From the NCBI RefSeq assembly GCF_017744835.1, contig NZ_JAGIAM010000002.1, positions 248,001 through 312,000 of the forward strand: a DNA stretch of 64,000 bases, given 5' to 3'. Positions within the stretch are counted from its first letter, which is position 1; every line of letters starts with the position of its first letter. The notes under the pieces were generated by a model. It searched no databases. It was not told the DNA's origin and saw nothing but the letters and a program-made list of their open reading frames with translations. Below, in pieces: positions 20,927 to 30,926 of this stretch. A program made the translations under genes and the position numbers. Source of the stretch: Sphingomonas sp. GTDB taxonomy: Bacteria > Pseudomonadota > Alphaproteobacteria > Sphingomonadales > Sphingomonadaceae.

Positions 20927-21450
20927 AAACACTCGGCGCCATTCTCGCCGGCGGCAAGGCGCGGCGCTTCGGGTCGGACAAGGCCGAGGCGCTGCTCCAC
21001 GGGCGGCCGCTGATCGAGCATGCTTTCGAGGCGCTGCGGCCGCATTGCGATGCGCTGGTGATCGTGGGGCGCAGCTCGCCGCTCGCGCCTTCGGTGGAGG
21101 ATTGGCCCGGCCCGGACATGGGGCCATTGGGCGGCATCGGCGGTGCGCTCGACCATGCGCTGCGTCACGGCTTCGACCTGTTGCTGACCAGCCCGGTCGA
21201 TTGCGTGCGCCTGCCCGCGGAGCTGCGCGCAATGCTCGATCCCGCCCCCGCCTGCCTCGCCGACCAGCCGGTGATCGGGCTGTGGCCCGCACGCGCCGCC
21301 GGTGCGCTCGAAGAGCTGCTGTTCAGCAGCGCGCGCCATTCGGTCTACGGCTTCGCCGAACGGATCGGGGCGAGGATGGTCGAGACCGGCGAGCGCCCGG
21401 TCAACATCAACACGCCCGAGGACCTGAAGGGGCTGGAACGCCGCGGCTGA
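20923..21450 (+). CDS. mobA: Molybdenum cofactor guanylyltransferase
   Basis: LGAILAGGKARRFGSDKAEALLHGRPLIEHA and PGPDMGPLGGIGGAL. Confidence 0.9.
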   Translation: MKTLGAILAGGKARRFGSDKAEALLHGRPLIEHAFEALRPHCDALVIVGRSSPLAPSVEDWPGPDMGPLGGIGGALDHALRHGFDLLLTSPVDCVRLPAELRAMLDPAPACLADQPVIGLWPARAAGALEELLFSSARHSVYGFAERIGARMVETGERPVNINTPEDLKGLERRG

Positions 21451-21490
21451 CGCACTACTTGCCCTGCACGTTTCACCGCAGGGGAAGATC

Positions 21491-22465
21491 ATGGCACTTA
21501 TCGCACAAATCACGCGCACCGGCGGACCCGAGGTGATCGAATGGGTCGATCGTGACCTGCCCCCGCCCGGCCCCGGCGAAGTGCGGATGCGCACCACCGC
21601 GGCGGGGCTCAACTTCATCGACACCTATCACCGCTCGGGCCTCTATACCGTGCCGCTCCCCAGCGGGCTGGGCATGGAGGCCGCCGGCGTGGTGGAGGCG
21701 GTGGGACCAGGCGTCGAGAGCCTTGCGGCCGGCGACCGCGTCGGCACCTGGGCCGCGGGCCTCGGCGCCTATGCGACCGAGCGCAACCTGGCTGCGGCGA
21801 GCCTCTATCGCCTGCCCGACGCGATCGACGACGAGACCGCGGCCGCATCGCTGCTCAAGGGCTGCACGGTCGAGTTCCTCGTCGAGCGCTGCGCGCGCGT
21901 GCAGCCCGGCTGGACGGTGCTGGTGCATGCCGCGGCGGGCGGCGTGGGGCTGCTGCTCGTGCAATGGCTCAAGCATGTCGGGGCGACGGTGATCGGCACG
22001 GTGGGGAGCGACGCCAAGGCCGAGCGCGCACGGACAGCGGGCGCGGACCATGTCCTGCTCTCACGCCAGGACGACATCGCAGCGCGCGTGCGCGAGATCA
22101 CCGGCGGCGAAGGCGTCTCCGTGTCGTTCGACGGCGTCGGCGCGGCGACCTGGCAGGCCTCGCTCGGCGCCACGCGGCGGCGCGGGCTGATCATCAGCTA
22201 CGGCAATGCCAGCGGGCCGGTGGAGGGCGTGAAGCTCGCCGAGCTCAACCAGCACGGGTCGCTGTTCGTCACGCGCCCCACGATGCATCATTACTATGCC
22301 ACGCCCGAGGAGCATGAAGCGGGCTCCGCGCGCGTGTTCGAGCTGCTGACGGCGGGTGTGCTGCGGCCCGAGATCGGCCAGCGATTCGCGCTGGAGGATG
22401 TGGCCGAGGCGCATCGCCGGCTCGAAGCGGGCGAGACGCAGGGGTCTACGGTGCTGGTGCCCTAG
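21491..22465 (+). CDS. Quinone oxidoreductase (zinc-independent MDR family)
   Basis: GLNFIDTYHRSGLYTVPLPSGLGMEAAGVVEAVG and VHAAAGGVGLLLVQWLK. Confidence 0.88.
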   Translation: MALIAQITRTGGPEVIEWVDRDLPPPGPGEVRMRTTAAGLNFIDTYHRSGLYTVPLPSGLGMEAAGVVEAVGPGVESLAAGDRVGTWAAGLGAYATERNLAAASLYRLPDAIDDETAAASLLKGCTVEFLVERCARVQPGWTVLVHAAAGGVGLLLVQWLKHVGATVIGTVGSDAKAERARTAGADHVLLSRQDDIAARVREITGGEGVSVSFDGVGAATWQASLGATRRRGLIISYGNASGPVEGVKLAELNQHGSLFVTRPTMHHYYATPEEHEAGSARVFELLTAGVLRPEIGQRFALEDVAEAHRRLEAGETQGSTVLVP

Positions 22466-22473
22466 CGAATATT

Positions 22474-22583
22474 AGCCCCTCCCCTTCAGGGAAGGGGTTG
22501 GGGTGGGGGCTATCGGCAGCTAGGTCGGTCTCGGTGAGACACCTGCCCCACCCCAGACCCCTCCCCTGAAGGGGAGGGGCTTA
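22474..22583. repeat. Large inverted repeat between convergent genes
   Basis: AGCCCCTCCCCTTCAGGGAAGGGGTTGGGGTGGGG against GCCCCACCCCAGACCCCTCCCCTGAAGGGGAGGGGCTT. Confidence 0.75.
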
Positions 22584-22590
22584 GGTTAGC

Positions 22591-23336
<746 letters not shown>

Positions 23337-23340
<4 letters not shown>

Positions 23341-24194
23341 CCGAGCACCTCGTCACCCAGGTTGCGCCACGCGACGACCTGCTGCTGCTGCTCGCCCAGC
23401 TTGGCGATTCCCAGCCGCATCGTGTCACCGGCCTTGAGGAAGATGGCGTTGGGCTTCTTGCCCTCGCCCACGCCCGGCGGGGTGCCGGTGATCAGCAGGT
23501 CGCCCGGGTAGAGAGTGATGTACTGGCTGACGTAGGCGATGATCTGCTTCACGTCGAAGATCATCGTGCGCGTGTTGCCGGTCTGCATCCGCTCGCCGTT
23601 GACGTCGAGGAACATGTCGAGGTCCTGCGGGTCGCCGACTTCGTCCGGCGTCACCAGCCAGGGGCCGACCGGACAGAAGGTATCGTGGCCCTTGCCCTTG
23701 CTCCACTGCGAGCCGCGCTGCTTCTGGTTGAAGCGCTCGGACACGTCGTTGGCGACCGTGTAGCCGGCGACGTGCGACAGCGCGTCGGCCTCGTCGACGT
23801 AGCGCGCGGTCTTGCCGATCACCACGCCCAGCTCGACTTCCCAGTCGCTATGGGTCGAATCCTTGGGGATCATGACCTCGTCGTTCGGGCCGGTCAGGCT
23901 CGACAGCGCCTTCATGAACATCACCGGCTCGGTCGGAATCGGCAGGTTCGATTCGATCGCGTGATCCTCATAGTTGAGGCCGATCGCGACGATCTTGCCG
24001 ATGCCCTTCACCGGCACGCCGTAGCGCACTTCGCCTTCGACCACGGGAAGCGTCTCCGCGTCGATCGCGCCGAGCGATGCGATCGCCGCGACAGTGAGGT
24101 CGTCGATCTTGCCGGACAAGTCGCGGATCGCGCCCTGGGCGTCGATCAGGCCGGGCTTTTCCTGTCCGCGGGGGCCGTAACGGCAGAATTTCAT
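23337..24194 (-). CDS. Fumarylacetoacetate-hydrolase-family protein, candidate 2,4-diketo-3-deoxy-L-rhamnonate hydrolase (LRA6-like)
   Basis: IVAIGLNYEDHAIESN, DWEVELGVVIGKTAR, ITGTPPGVGEGKKP motifs; operonic context. Confidence 0.8.
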
Positions 24195-24212
24195 ATTTGC
24201 TCTTCTCTCGGC

Positions 24213-25409
24213 TCAGTGGGTGTAGGGGCGGTGCATCGGCAGGTCGCGGTTCAATTCGACGCCGAAACCGGGATTGTCGAGGGCGGTGGCCTTCAGGCGC
24301 CCGTTCTGGGGCACCGGCTCGCCGATCAGCTGCGGGTAGAACATCGGCACGACCTCGGTCGGGCCAGGATGCATCATCAGGAACTCGGCGAAGGGCGAGT
24401 TGTGGCGCGTGATCACGAAATGATAGCTGTAGACCGACGAGCCGTGCGGCACGACCAGCTTGCCGCGCGCATCGGCCAGCGCCGAGATCTTGAGCAGCTC
24501 GGTCACGCCGCCGCACCAGCCCACGTCGGGCTGGATGATGTCGCAGCAGTCCATCTCCATGAGCATGCGGAAACCCCAGCGGGTCGCCTCATGCTCGCCG
24601 GTGGTGACCAGCAGGCCCTTGGGGGCGTTGCGCTTCAGCTCGGCATAGCCCCAGTAATCGTCGGGGCTGATTGCCTCCTCGATCCACTTGAGGCCGCACT
24701 CGTTGTAGGCGCGGTGCGCGAGACGCGTCGCGTAGTCGACGTCAAGCGCCATCCAGCAGTCGTACATCAGCCAGAAGTCGTCGCCGACCTTGCTGCGCAT
24801 GTCGGCGAGCAGGTCGATGTTCTTCTGCATCCCCTCCAGCCCCTCGGCCGGGCCGTGGTGGAGCGGCAGCTTGCCGCCGATGAAGCCCAGTTCCTTGGCG
24901 ACGTCGGGGCGTGCGCCGGTAGCGTAGAATTGCAGCTCGTCGCGCACCGCGCCGCCGAGCATCTGATAGACGGGCTCGCCGCGCAGCTTGCCGAGCAGGT
25001 CCCACAGCGCAAGGTCGACGCCCGAGATGGCGTTCACCACCAGCCCCTTGCGGCCGTAATACTGGGTCGAGAAGTACATCTGGTCCCAGATCTTCTCATA
25101 CTCGGTCGGGCTGCGGCCCTCGAGGAAACGGGCGAGGTGCTTCTCGACGATGAACGCCGCGGGCTCGCCGCCGGTGGTCACCGCAAAGCCGATCGTGCCG
25201 TCCTCGGCCTCGATCTCCACCACCAGCGTGCCGAGCACGTTGATGCCGAAGCTCTGCCGCGACTGGCGATATTCGGGATATTTGGACATCGGAGTGGCGA
25301 TGTGATCGTCGATCCAGTGACCACCCCCCTGGTCATGATAGTCGGCGCCGCCACCGCGCACCGTAAAGGCGCGAACTTGCTTGATCCTGGAAAGCCCGGC
25401 TGAAGCCAC
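24213..25409 (-). CDS. rhmD: L-rhamnonate dehydratase (enolase superfamily)
   Basis: [47 protein letters not shown] closely matches remembered RhmD/YfaW sequence; [11 protein letters not shown]; ends RPYTH; GTG start proposed at 25409. Confidence 0.9.
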   Translation of the reverse strand: MASAGLSRIKQVRAFTVRGGGADYHDQGGGHWIDDHIATPMSKYPEYRQSRQSFGINVLGTLVVEIEAEDGTIGFAVTTGGEPAAFIVEKHLARFLEGRSPTEYEKIWDQMYFSTQYYGRKGLVVNAISGVDLALWDLLGKLRGEPVYQMLGGAVRDELQFYATGARPDVAKELGFIGGKLPLHHGPAEGLEGMQKNIDLLADMRSKVGDDFWLMYDCWMALDVDYATRLAHRAYNECGLKWIEEAISPDDYWGYAELKRNAPKGLLVTTGEHEATRWGFRMLMEMDCCDIIQPDVGWCGGVTELLKISALADARGKLVVPHGSSVYSYHFVITRHNSPFAEFLMMHPGPTEVVPMFYPQLIGEPVPQNGRLKATALDNPGFGVELNRDLPMHRPYTH

Positions 25410-25485
25410 TCTACTCGTCCCCTTCTTCGCGCCCGGTCCCAGATTGCCGGACACCACTTTACAATATGAAAAATGCCAAGCACTC

Positions 25486-25504
25486 GATACCACCATATGA
25501 TATC
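25486..25504. promoter_or_regulatory. Candidate regulon operator site A (GATACCA-CCATA-TGATATC)
   Basis: 19-bp near-palindrome (6 of 7 arm pairs) between divergent rhmD and iclR-type gene. Confidence 0.6.
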
Positions 25505-25582
25505 GTTTGCCGACATGGGCTGATGATTGGGATCAACCTGAACCGAGACGTCCAGCCGCCTTCAACCTCTCCGATGCTTTAC

Positions 25583-25601
25583 TTTCTCACTTTATGGGAT
25601 A
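25583..25601. promoter_or_regulatory. Candidate regulon operator site B (TTTCTCA-CTTTA-TGGGATA)
   Basis: Same core TNYCA-N5-TGRNA; ends 13 nt before the iclR-type ATG at 25614. Confidence 0.55.
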
Positions 25602-25613
25602 GGATGTTACTTG

Positions 25614-26444
25614 ATGAGACGAGACACGTCAAACGCTGATTCAGACGCGGCAGAGGGAAAAGCCGCGCCCAAGGTCCAGGGGAGCCAGACGCTCGTCCGG
25701 GGGCTCGACATGCTCGACAAGGTGATCGACGGGCCGGTCAAGCTCGCCGAACTGTCGCAGCGGATGGGGCTCACGCGCTCGACCACCCACCGGCTGGCCA
25801 ACGCGCTGATCGACCGCGGTTTCCTCACTTATCTGCCGCGCGACGGCTACCAGCTCGGCCCAAAGCTCATCCAGCTGGGCTTCCTCGCGCAGAGCCAGGC
25901 CGACATCGTCCAGATCGCGCGCCCGCGCATGGAGGATCTCGCCGCGCGCACCGAGGATACCGTGCACCTCGGCCGCCTCGACGGCGATCTGGCGCTCTAC
26001 CTCGACAAGATACCGGGTCGTCGCCGCGTCGACATCTCGAGCCGCATCGGCGACCGCCAGCCGCTCACTTCGACCGGTCTCGGCAAGGCGCTGCTGATCG
26101 ACGCCAGCGAGGGCGAGTGGGAGCGGCTGTTCCGCGCCGACCAGGCGCATGGCGCGCCCAAGGCCGACCGCGAGATCTGGTTCGAGCGGATGCGCGATTA
26201 TTCCGAGGCGGGCCATGCCTTCGACCTCGAGGAGAATGAGGATCTGATCCGCTGCGTCGCGGCGCCGATCCGCGACGTCTCGGGCAAGATCGTCGCGGCG
26301 ATCAGCGTCTCGAGCGCGGCGCAATATATGGACGACGGCCGCATGGACGAGCTCAGCGGCGAAGTGCGCGAGACGGCGCAGCGGATCAGCAGCGATCTGG
26401 GCTGGAGCCCGGACGTCCGGCCACCCCGGCGCGCGCGGCGATAA
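25614..26444 (+). CDS. IclR-family transcriptional regulator
   Basis: VQGSQTLVRGLDMLDKVIDGPVKLAELSQRMGLTRSTTHRLANALIDRGFL HTH plus IclR effector domain; first gene of the rhamnose/lactate operon. Confidence 0.9.
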   Translation: MRRDTSNADSDAAEGKAAPKVQGSQTLVRGLDMLDKVIDGPVKLAELSQRMGLTRSTTHRLANALIDRGFLTYLPRDGYQLGPKLIQLGFLAQSQADIVQIARPRMEDLAARTEDTVHLGRLDGDLALYLDKIPGRRRVDISSRIGDRQPLTSTGLGKALLIDASEGEWERLFRADQAHGAPKADREIWFERMRDYSEAGHAFDLEENEDLIRCVAAPIRDVSGKIVAAISVSSAAQYMDDGRMDELSGEVRETAQRISSDLGWSPDVRPPRRARR

Positions 26445-26468
26445 TATTGCGATCATAGGGAGAGCGAA

Positions 26469-27233
26469 GTGAAGCTTCTGGAAGGCAAGACCGTGCTCGT
26501 CACGGGCGCATCGACGGGTATCGGCCGCGCGGCCGCCGTGGGCGCGGCCAAGGCGGGCGCGGACGTGGTGATCAACTATCACAGCCGCGACGACGACGCC
26601 GCTGCCTGCGTCGCCGAGATCGAGGCGGCCGGCCAGCGCGGGCTGGCGGTTAAGGGCGACGTCGCGTCGCCCGAGACCGCGACCGAGTTCGTGGCGAAAG
26701 CCGTCGAGGCCTTCGGCAAGGTCGACGTGATGGTCTCCAACGCCGGCATCTGCCCCTTCCACAGCTTCCTCGACATGCCGGTCGAGACGGTGCAGCGCAC
26801 GGTGCAGGTCAATCTGCTCGGCGGCTATTTCATGTGCCAGGCGGCGGCCAACCAGATGGTCAAGCAGGGGCATGGCGGCGCGCTCGTGGCGGTGTCGTCG
26901 ATCTCGGCGCTGGTCGGCGGCGAGTATCAGACGCACTACACGCCGACCAAGGCGGGGCTCCATTCGCTGATGCAGTCGACCGCGATCGCGCTCGGCAAGC
27001 ACAAGATCCGCTGCAATTCGGTCCTCCCGGGCACGATCCTCACCGAGATCAACAAGGAGGACCTCGCCGACGTCGAGAAGCGCAAGTACATGGAAGGCCG
27101 CATCCCGCTCGGCCGGCTCGGCCAGGCCGAGGATCTCGCCGGTCCGATCGTGTTCCTCGCTTCGGACATGGCCGCCTATGTCACCGGCGCGGCGCTGCTG
27201 GTCGATGGTGGCGCCTTCGTGAACCTGCAATGA
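26469..27233 (+). CDS. SDR oxidoreductase, candidate L-rhamnose 1-dehydrogenase (LRA1-like)
   Basis: NAGICPFHSFLDMP, SSISALVGGEYQTHYTPTKAGLHSLMQS and VLPGTILTEINKEDLAD closely resemble remembered L-rhamnose dehydrogenases. Confidence 0.85.
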   Translation: MKLLEGKTVLVTGASTGIGRAAAVGAAKAGADVVINYHSRDDDAAACVAEIEAAGQRGLAVKGDVASPETATEFVAKAVEAFGKVDVMVSNAGICPFHSFLDMPVETVQRTVQVNLLGGYFMCQAAANQMVKQGHGGALVAVSSISALVGGEYQTHYTPTKAGLHSLMQSTAIALGKHKIRCNSVLPGTILTEINKEDLADVEKRKYMEGRIPLGRLGQAEDLAGPIVFLASDMAAYVTGAALLVDGGAFVNLQ

Positions 27234-28033
27234 GGGCGCTCGCCGCGGCGGCGGCGGGGCTGCTCGCGCTGGCCGGCCCCGCGTCGGCGGGCCAGACGCC
27301 GGCGGGCCAGCGCATCTTCATCGCGAGCGATTCGACGGCGCAGTTCTACGGTCCCGAGCGCTATCCGCAGACCGGCTGGGGGCAGTTCCTCAAGTGCGGA
27401 CTGACGCCCGACGTCCAAGTCGAGAACCGCGCGATCGGCGGGCGCAGCACGCGGACCTTCCTCTCCGAAGGCCGGTGGGACAAGCTGCTCGGGGACGCCG
27501 CGCCGGGAGACCTGGTGCTGATCCAGTTCGGGCACAACGACGCCAGCAGCAACAAGCCCGAACGCTATGCGCCCGCCGCGACCGTCTACCGCGACAATCT
27601 GCTGCGCATGATCTGGGAAGCGCGCGGGCACGGGCTGGTGCCGGTGCTCGTCACGCCGCCGATGCGCCGCAACTTCGAGGGCGGCCACGCCAAGGCCGAT
27701 TTCGCCGCCTATAGCCAGGTGATGCGAGAGCTGGTCGTCACCACCAACACGCCGCTGATCGACCTCGAGGCGCGTTCGCAGGCGATGCTCGACCGGCTCG
27801 GCGAGCAAGGCGCGCGCAAGCTCTACCTCCACTACACGCCGCAGAACGGCGCACCGGGCTTTCCCAAGGGCGTGGACGACGACACGCACTTCAGCGAGCT
27901 CGGCGGCCGCGCCATGGCCGATCTGGTCGCGCAGGAACTGAAGGGGCTGAAGCAGCCGGTCGCCGGGAAGGTGCTCGCCGAGCGTCCCGACCTGACGCGC
28001 AAGACGCCGCTGGGCAGCGCGGCCTGCCGATGA
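27230..28033 (+). CDS. Exported SGNH/GDSL hydrolase, rhamnogalacturonan acetylesterase-like (CE12-like)
   Basis: Signal peptide; IFIASDSTAQFYG block, GHND block, DDDTHFSELGGRAMA; ATGA overlaps on both sides. Confidence 0.82.
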   Translation: MRALAAAAAGLLALAGPASAGQTPAGQRIFIASDSTAQFYGPERYPQTGWGQFLKCGLTPDVQVENRAIGGRSTRTFLSEGRWDKLLGDAAPGDLVLIQFGHNDASSNKPERYAPAATVYRDNLLRMIWEARGHGLVPVLVTPPMRRNFEGGHAKADFAAYSQVMRELVVTTNTPLIDLEARSQAMLDRLGEQGARKLYLHYTPQNGAPGFPKGVDDDTHFSELGGRAMADLVAQELKGLKQPVAGKVLAERPDLTRKTPLGSAACR

Positions 28034-28791
28034 GCGAGCGTCGCCAGGTCGCGCTGTTCGTCACTTGCCTGGTGGATGCGATGCGTCCCCGGATCGGTTT
28101 CGCCGCGATCGACGTGCTCGAAGCGGCGGGTTGCGACGTGGCGGTGCCGCGGGCGCAGACCTGCTGCGGCCAGCCCGCGCTCAATTCGGGCGACCAGAAG
28201 GATGCCGCTGCGATCGCGCGTGCGACGATCGAGGCGCTCGAAGGCCATCCCTATGTCATCGTCCCCAGCGGCTCGTGCGCGGGGACGATCCGCGTCCATT
28301 ATCCCGAGATCTTCGCCGACGACCCCGTCTGGCTGCCGCGCGCGCAGGCGCTGGCGGCGAAGACCTGGGAGATCCTCGCCTTCCTCGACGAAGTCTGCGG
28401 CTGGCGGCCCGAGGGCGTGTCGCTCCCCGTCACCGCCACCTATCACGACAGCTGCTCGGGGCTGCGCGAGCTTGGCATCAAGGCACAGCCGCGCCGGCTG
28501 CTGCGCGAAGTCGAGGGGCTGTCGCTCGCACCGCTTGCCGGCGAAGAGACCTGCTGCGGCTTCGGCGGCACCTTCTGCGTCAAATATCCCGCCATCTCCA
28601 ACGCCATCGCCGATGAAAAGGCGACGGCGATCGAGGCGAGCGGTGCCGACCTGCTGCTCGCGGGCGATCTCGGCTGCCTGATGAACATGGCCGGCAAGCT
28701 CCATCGGCGCGGTTCGGCGGTACGCGCTATGCACACCGTCGAAGTGCTCGCCGGAATGGGCGACGGCCCCGCGATCGGCGAGGAAGGATGA
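28030..28791 (+). CDS. lutA: LutA-like (Fe-S)-binding lactate utilization protein
   Basis: CCG-domain motifs QTCCGQPALNSGD and ETCCGFGGTFCVKYP; followed by lutB, lutC. Confidence 0.88.
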   Translation: MSERRQVALFVTCLVDAMRPRIGFAAIDVLEAAGCDVAVPRAQTCCGQPALNSGDQKDAAAIARATIEALEGHPYVIVPSGSCAGTIRVHYPEIFADDPVWLPRAQALAAKTWEILAFLDEVCGWRPEGVSLPVTATYHDSCSGLRELGIKAQPRRLLREVEGLSLAPLAGEETCCGFGGTFCVKYPAISNAIADEKATAIEASGADLLLAGDLGCLMNMAGKLHRRGSAVRAMHTVEVLAGMGDGPAIGEEG

Positions 28792-30179
28792 GCGGCTTCA
28801 AGGATCGCGCGGCGGCGGCGCTTGCCGATCCGGTGCTCAAGACTGCGGTCGAGCGCACCGCGGGCACCGCCGAAGCCAAGCGCGCGCTCGCGGTAGCGGC
28901 ATTCCACGACTTCGAGGCGGCGCGGACGCGCGCGGCGGCGATCAAGGACCATGTGATCGCCCATCTCGGTCATTATCTCGAGCAGTTCGAGGCCAATGCG
29001 ATCGCCGCCGGTGCGCAGGTCCATTGGGCCGAGACCGCCGACGAGGCATGCCGCATCGTGGCCGACATCTGTCGCCGCGCCGGGGCGAAGTCGGCCGCGC
29101 GCTCCAAGTCGATGCTTGGCGAGGAGATCGGCCTGCCGCACGCGCTGGCCGAAGCGGGGATCGAGCGCATCGAGACCGATCTCGCCGAGCACATCATCCA
29201 GCTCGCCGACGAGCGGCCCTCGCACATCGTCTGGCCGGCGATGCACAAGACGCGCGACCAAGTCTCCGCGCTGTTCCGCGCACGCCATGCCGAGCCGCAC
29301 GTCGAGGAAACGATCGCGGCGATGGCCGAGAGCGCGCGGCGGCATCTGCGCGCGGCTATGCTCGGGGCCGACGTCGGCATTTCGGGCGCGAACTTTCTGA
29401 TCGCGGATTCGGGCAGCGTCTGCACGGTCACCAACGAAGGCAATGCCGAGCTCTCGGTCGTGCCCCCGCGCGTCCATATCGTCACCGCGGGGATCGAGAA
29501 GCTCGTCCCCTCGATGGACCATGCCGTGCACATGCTGCGCATGCTCGCGCGCTCGGCGACCGGGGCGACGCTGACGCAGTACACCAGCTTCTACACCGGC
29601 CCGAAGCGCGCCGGCGACCTCGACGGGCCCGAGGAGATGCACATCGTGCTGGTCGACAATGGCCGCACCAAGATGCGCGCCGAAGGACTCGCCGAGATGC
29701 TCCGCTGCATCCGCTGCGGCGCGTGCATGAACCATTGCGTGGTATTCCGGCAGATCGGCGGCCATGCCTATGGCGGCACCTATCCGGGGCCGATGGGTGC
29801 GGTGCTCACCCCCGTGCTCGACGGGCTCGCCGCCAGCCGCAACTTGCCCAACGCCTGCACGATGAACGGCAAGTGCCAGGAAGTCTGCCCGGTCAAGATC
29901 CCCCTCCCCACGCTGCTGCGCGGGTGGCGCGAGAAGAGCTGGCGCGAGGGGCTGGAACCGACGGGGACGCGCGGCGCCGTGCGGCTCTGGGCCTGGGCCG
30001 CCCGCCATCCCAGGCTCTATCGGCTGGGCAGTGCCATGGCGGTGCGCGCGATGCGGCTGTTCGGACGCGGCTGGATCGCCTCGATCCCCCTCGCCGGCGG
30101 CTGGACTCGCCACCGCGATCTGCCCGCGCCGCAGGGTCGCACCTTCATGGAGCTCTACGCCAAGGGGAAACGGACATGA
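28788..30179 (+). CDS. lutB: LutB-like iron-sulfur lactate utilization protein
   Basis: Ferredoxin-type Cys clusters CIRCGACMNHCVVF and CTMNGKCQEVCPVKIP; LutB layout. Confidence 0.9.
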   Translation: MSGFKDRAAAALADPVLKTAVERTAGTAEAKRALAVAAFHDFEAARTRAAAIKDHVIAHLGHYLEQFEANAIAAGAQVHWAETADEACRIVADICRRAGAKSAARSKSMLGEEIGLPHALAEAGIERIETDLAEHIIQLADERPSHIVWPAMHKTRDQVSALFRARHAEPHVEETIAAMAESARRHLRAAMLGADVGISGANFLIADSGSVCTVTNEGNAELSVVPPRVHIVTAGIEKLVPSMDHAVHMLRMLARSATGATLTQYTSFYTGPKRAGDLDGPEEMHIVLVDNGRTKMRAEGLAEMLRCIRCGACMNHCVVFRQIGGHAYGGTYPGPMGAVLTPVLDGLAASRNLPNACTMNGKCQEVCPVKIPLPTLLRGWREKSWREGLEPTGTRGAVRLWAWAARHPRLYRLGSAMAVRAMRLFGRGWIASIPLAGGWTRHRDLPAPQGRTFMELYAKGKRT

Positions 30180-30784
30180 GCGCGCGCGAGGCGATCCTGC
30201 GCCGGCTTTCCGGCGGCCCAGCAGGAGATATCCGCGCCGAGGCCGATGCGCTGCTGCGCGGCCCCGAGCGGCCCGCGATCGATCGTGCTGGCCTGGTCGA
30301 GGCTTTCGCGGACCGGCTCGCCGGGCCCAGCGTCTCGGCCACGCTCGACCGCGTCGCGCGGCTCGAGGACGTGCCCGGGGTCGTCCGCCGCTATCTGGAG
30401 GAAGCGGGGATGGCGGGCCTGTACTTGCCCCCCAATCCGTTGCTCGCTTCGCTCGACTGGAGCGGCCTGCAAATCGAATCGCGCTGCGCCATCGACGGCG
30501 GCGCGGCGCTGGCGGTGGCGAGCGCCGCGGTGGCCGAAACGGGGACGCTGGTGCTCGACACCACCCCGACGGCACCGATGCTCCCCAATTTTTTGGCGCT
30601 CCACCACATCGTGCTCGTGCGCCGCGAGACGCTGGTCGTGCACCTGGAGGATGTTCCCCCGCCCGCCGGCTGGCCCCGCGCAAGATATTGGATCACGGGC
30701 GTTTCGGGCACCACCGACATCGAAGGCCAATATGTCCGCGGCGCGCATGGCCCGCGCTTCCTGCACGTGCTGCTGATCGGCTGA
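30176..30784 (+). CDS. lutC: LutC-like (LUD domain) lactate utilization protein
   Basis: AVAETGTLVLDTTPTAPMLPNFLALHHIVLVRRETLVVHLED and ISGTTDIEGQYVRGAHGP-type C-terminus. Confidence 0.88.
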   Translation: MSAREAILRRLSGGPAGDIRAEADALLRGPERPAIDRAGLVEAFADRLAGPSVSATLDRVARLEDVPGVVRRYLEEAGMAGLYLPPNPLLASLDWSGLQIESRCAIDGGAALAVASAAVAETGTLVLDTTPTAPMLPNFLALHHIVLVRRETLVVHLEDVPPPAGWPRARYWITGVSGTTDIEGQYVRGAHGPRFLHVLLIG

Positions 30785-30794
30785 TCCCCGCAAC

Positions 30795-30820
30795 TTTCGA
30801 ATAGTCGTACAAATTCGAAA
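30795..30820. other. Inverted repeat TTTCGAA-N12-TTCGAAA downstream of lutC
   Basis: Perfect 7-bp arms, A-run after right arm; terminator or operator. Confidence 0.5.
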
Positions 30821-30847
30821 AAATGGATTGTTGCGGACCCGTGATTG

Positions 30848-30866
30848 AGTCATACATGTTGGGACA
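30848..30866. promoter_or_regulatory. Weak candidate operator site C (AGTCATA-CATGT-TGGGACA)
   Basis: Right half identical to site E; left half degenerate; upstream of the TonB-dependent receptor. Confidence 0.35.
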
Positions 30867-30926
30867 GAATAACAAAAAATGAGAGCGAGCCCCATGCGGC
30901 CGCCCAGAATTCAAAGGAGGGGAAGA

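Noticed and set aside
23685-25403. 572-aa plus-strand ORF over rhmD and FAH genes
   Set aside because: Antisense artefact; rhmD is clearly on the minus strand
25457-25471. Additional operator copy CTTTA-CAATA-TGAAA upstream of rhmD
   Set aside because: Only the right half matches the core; not counted as a site
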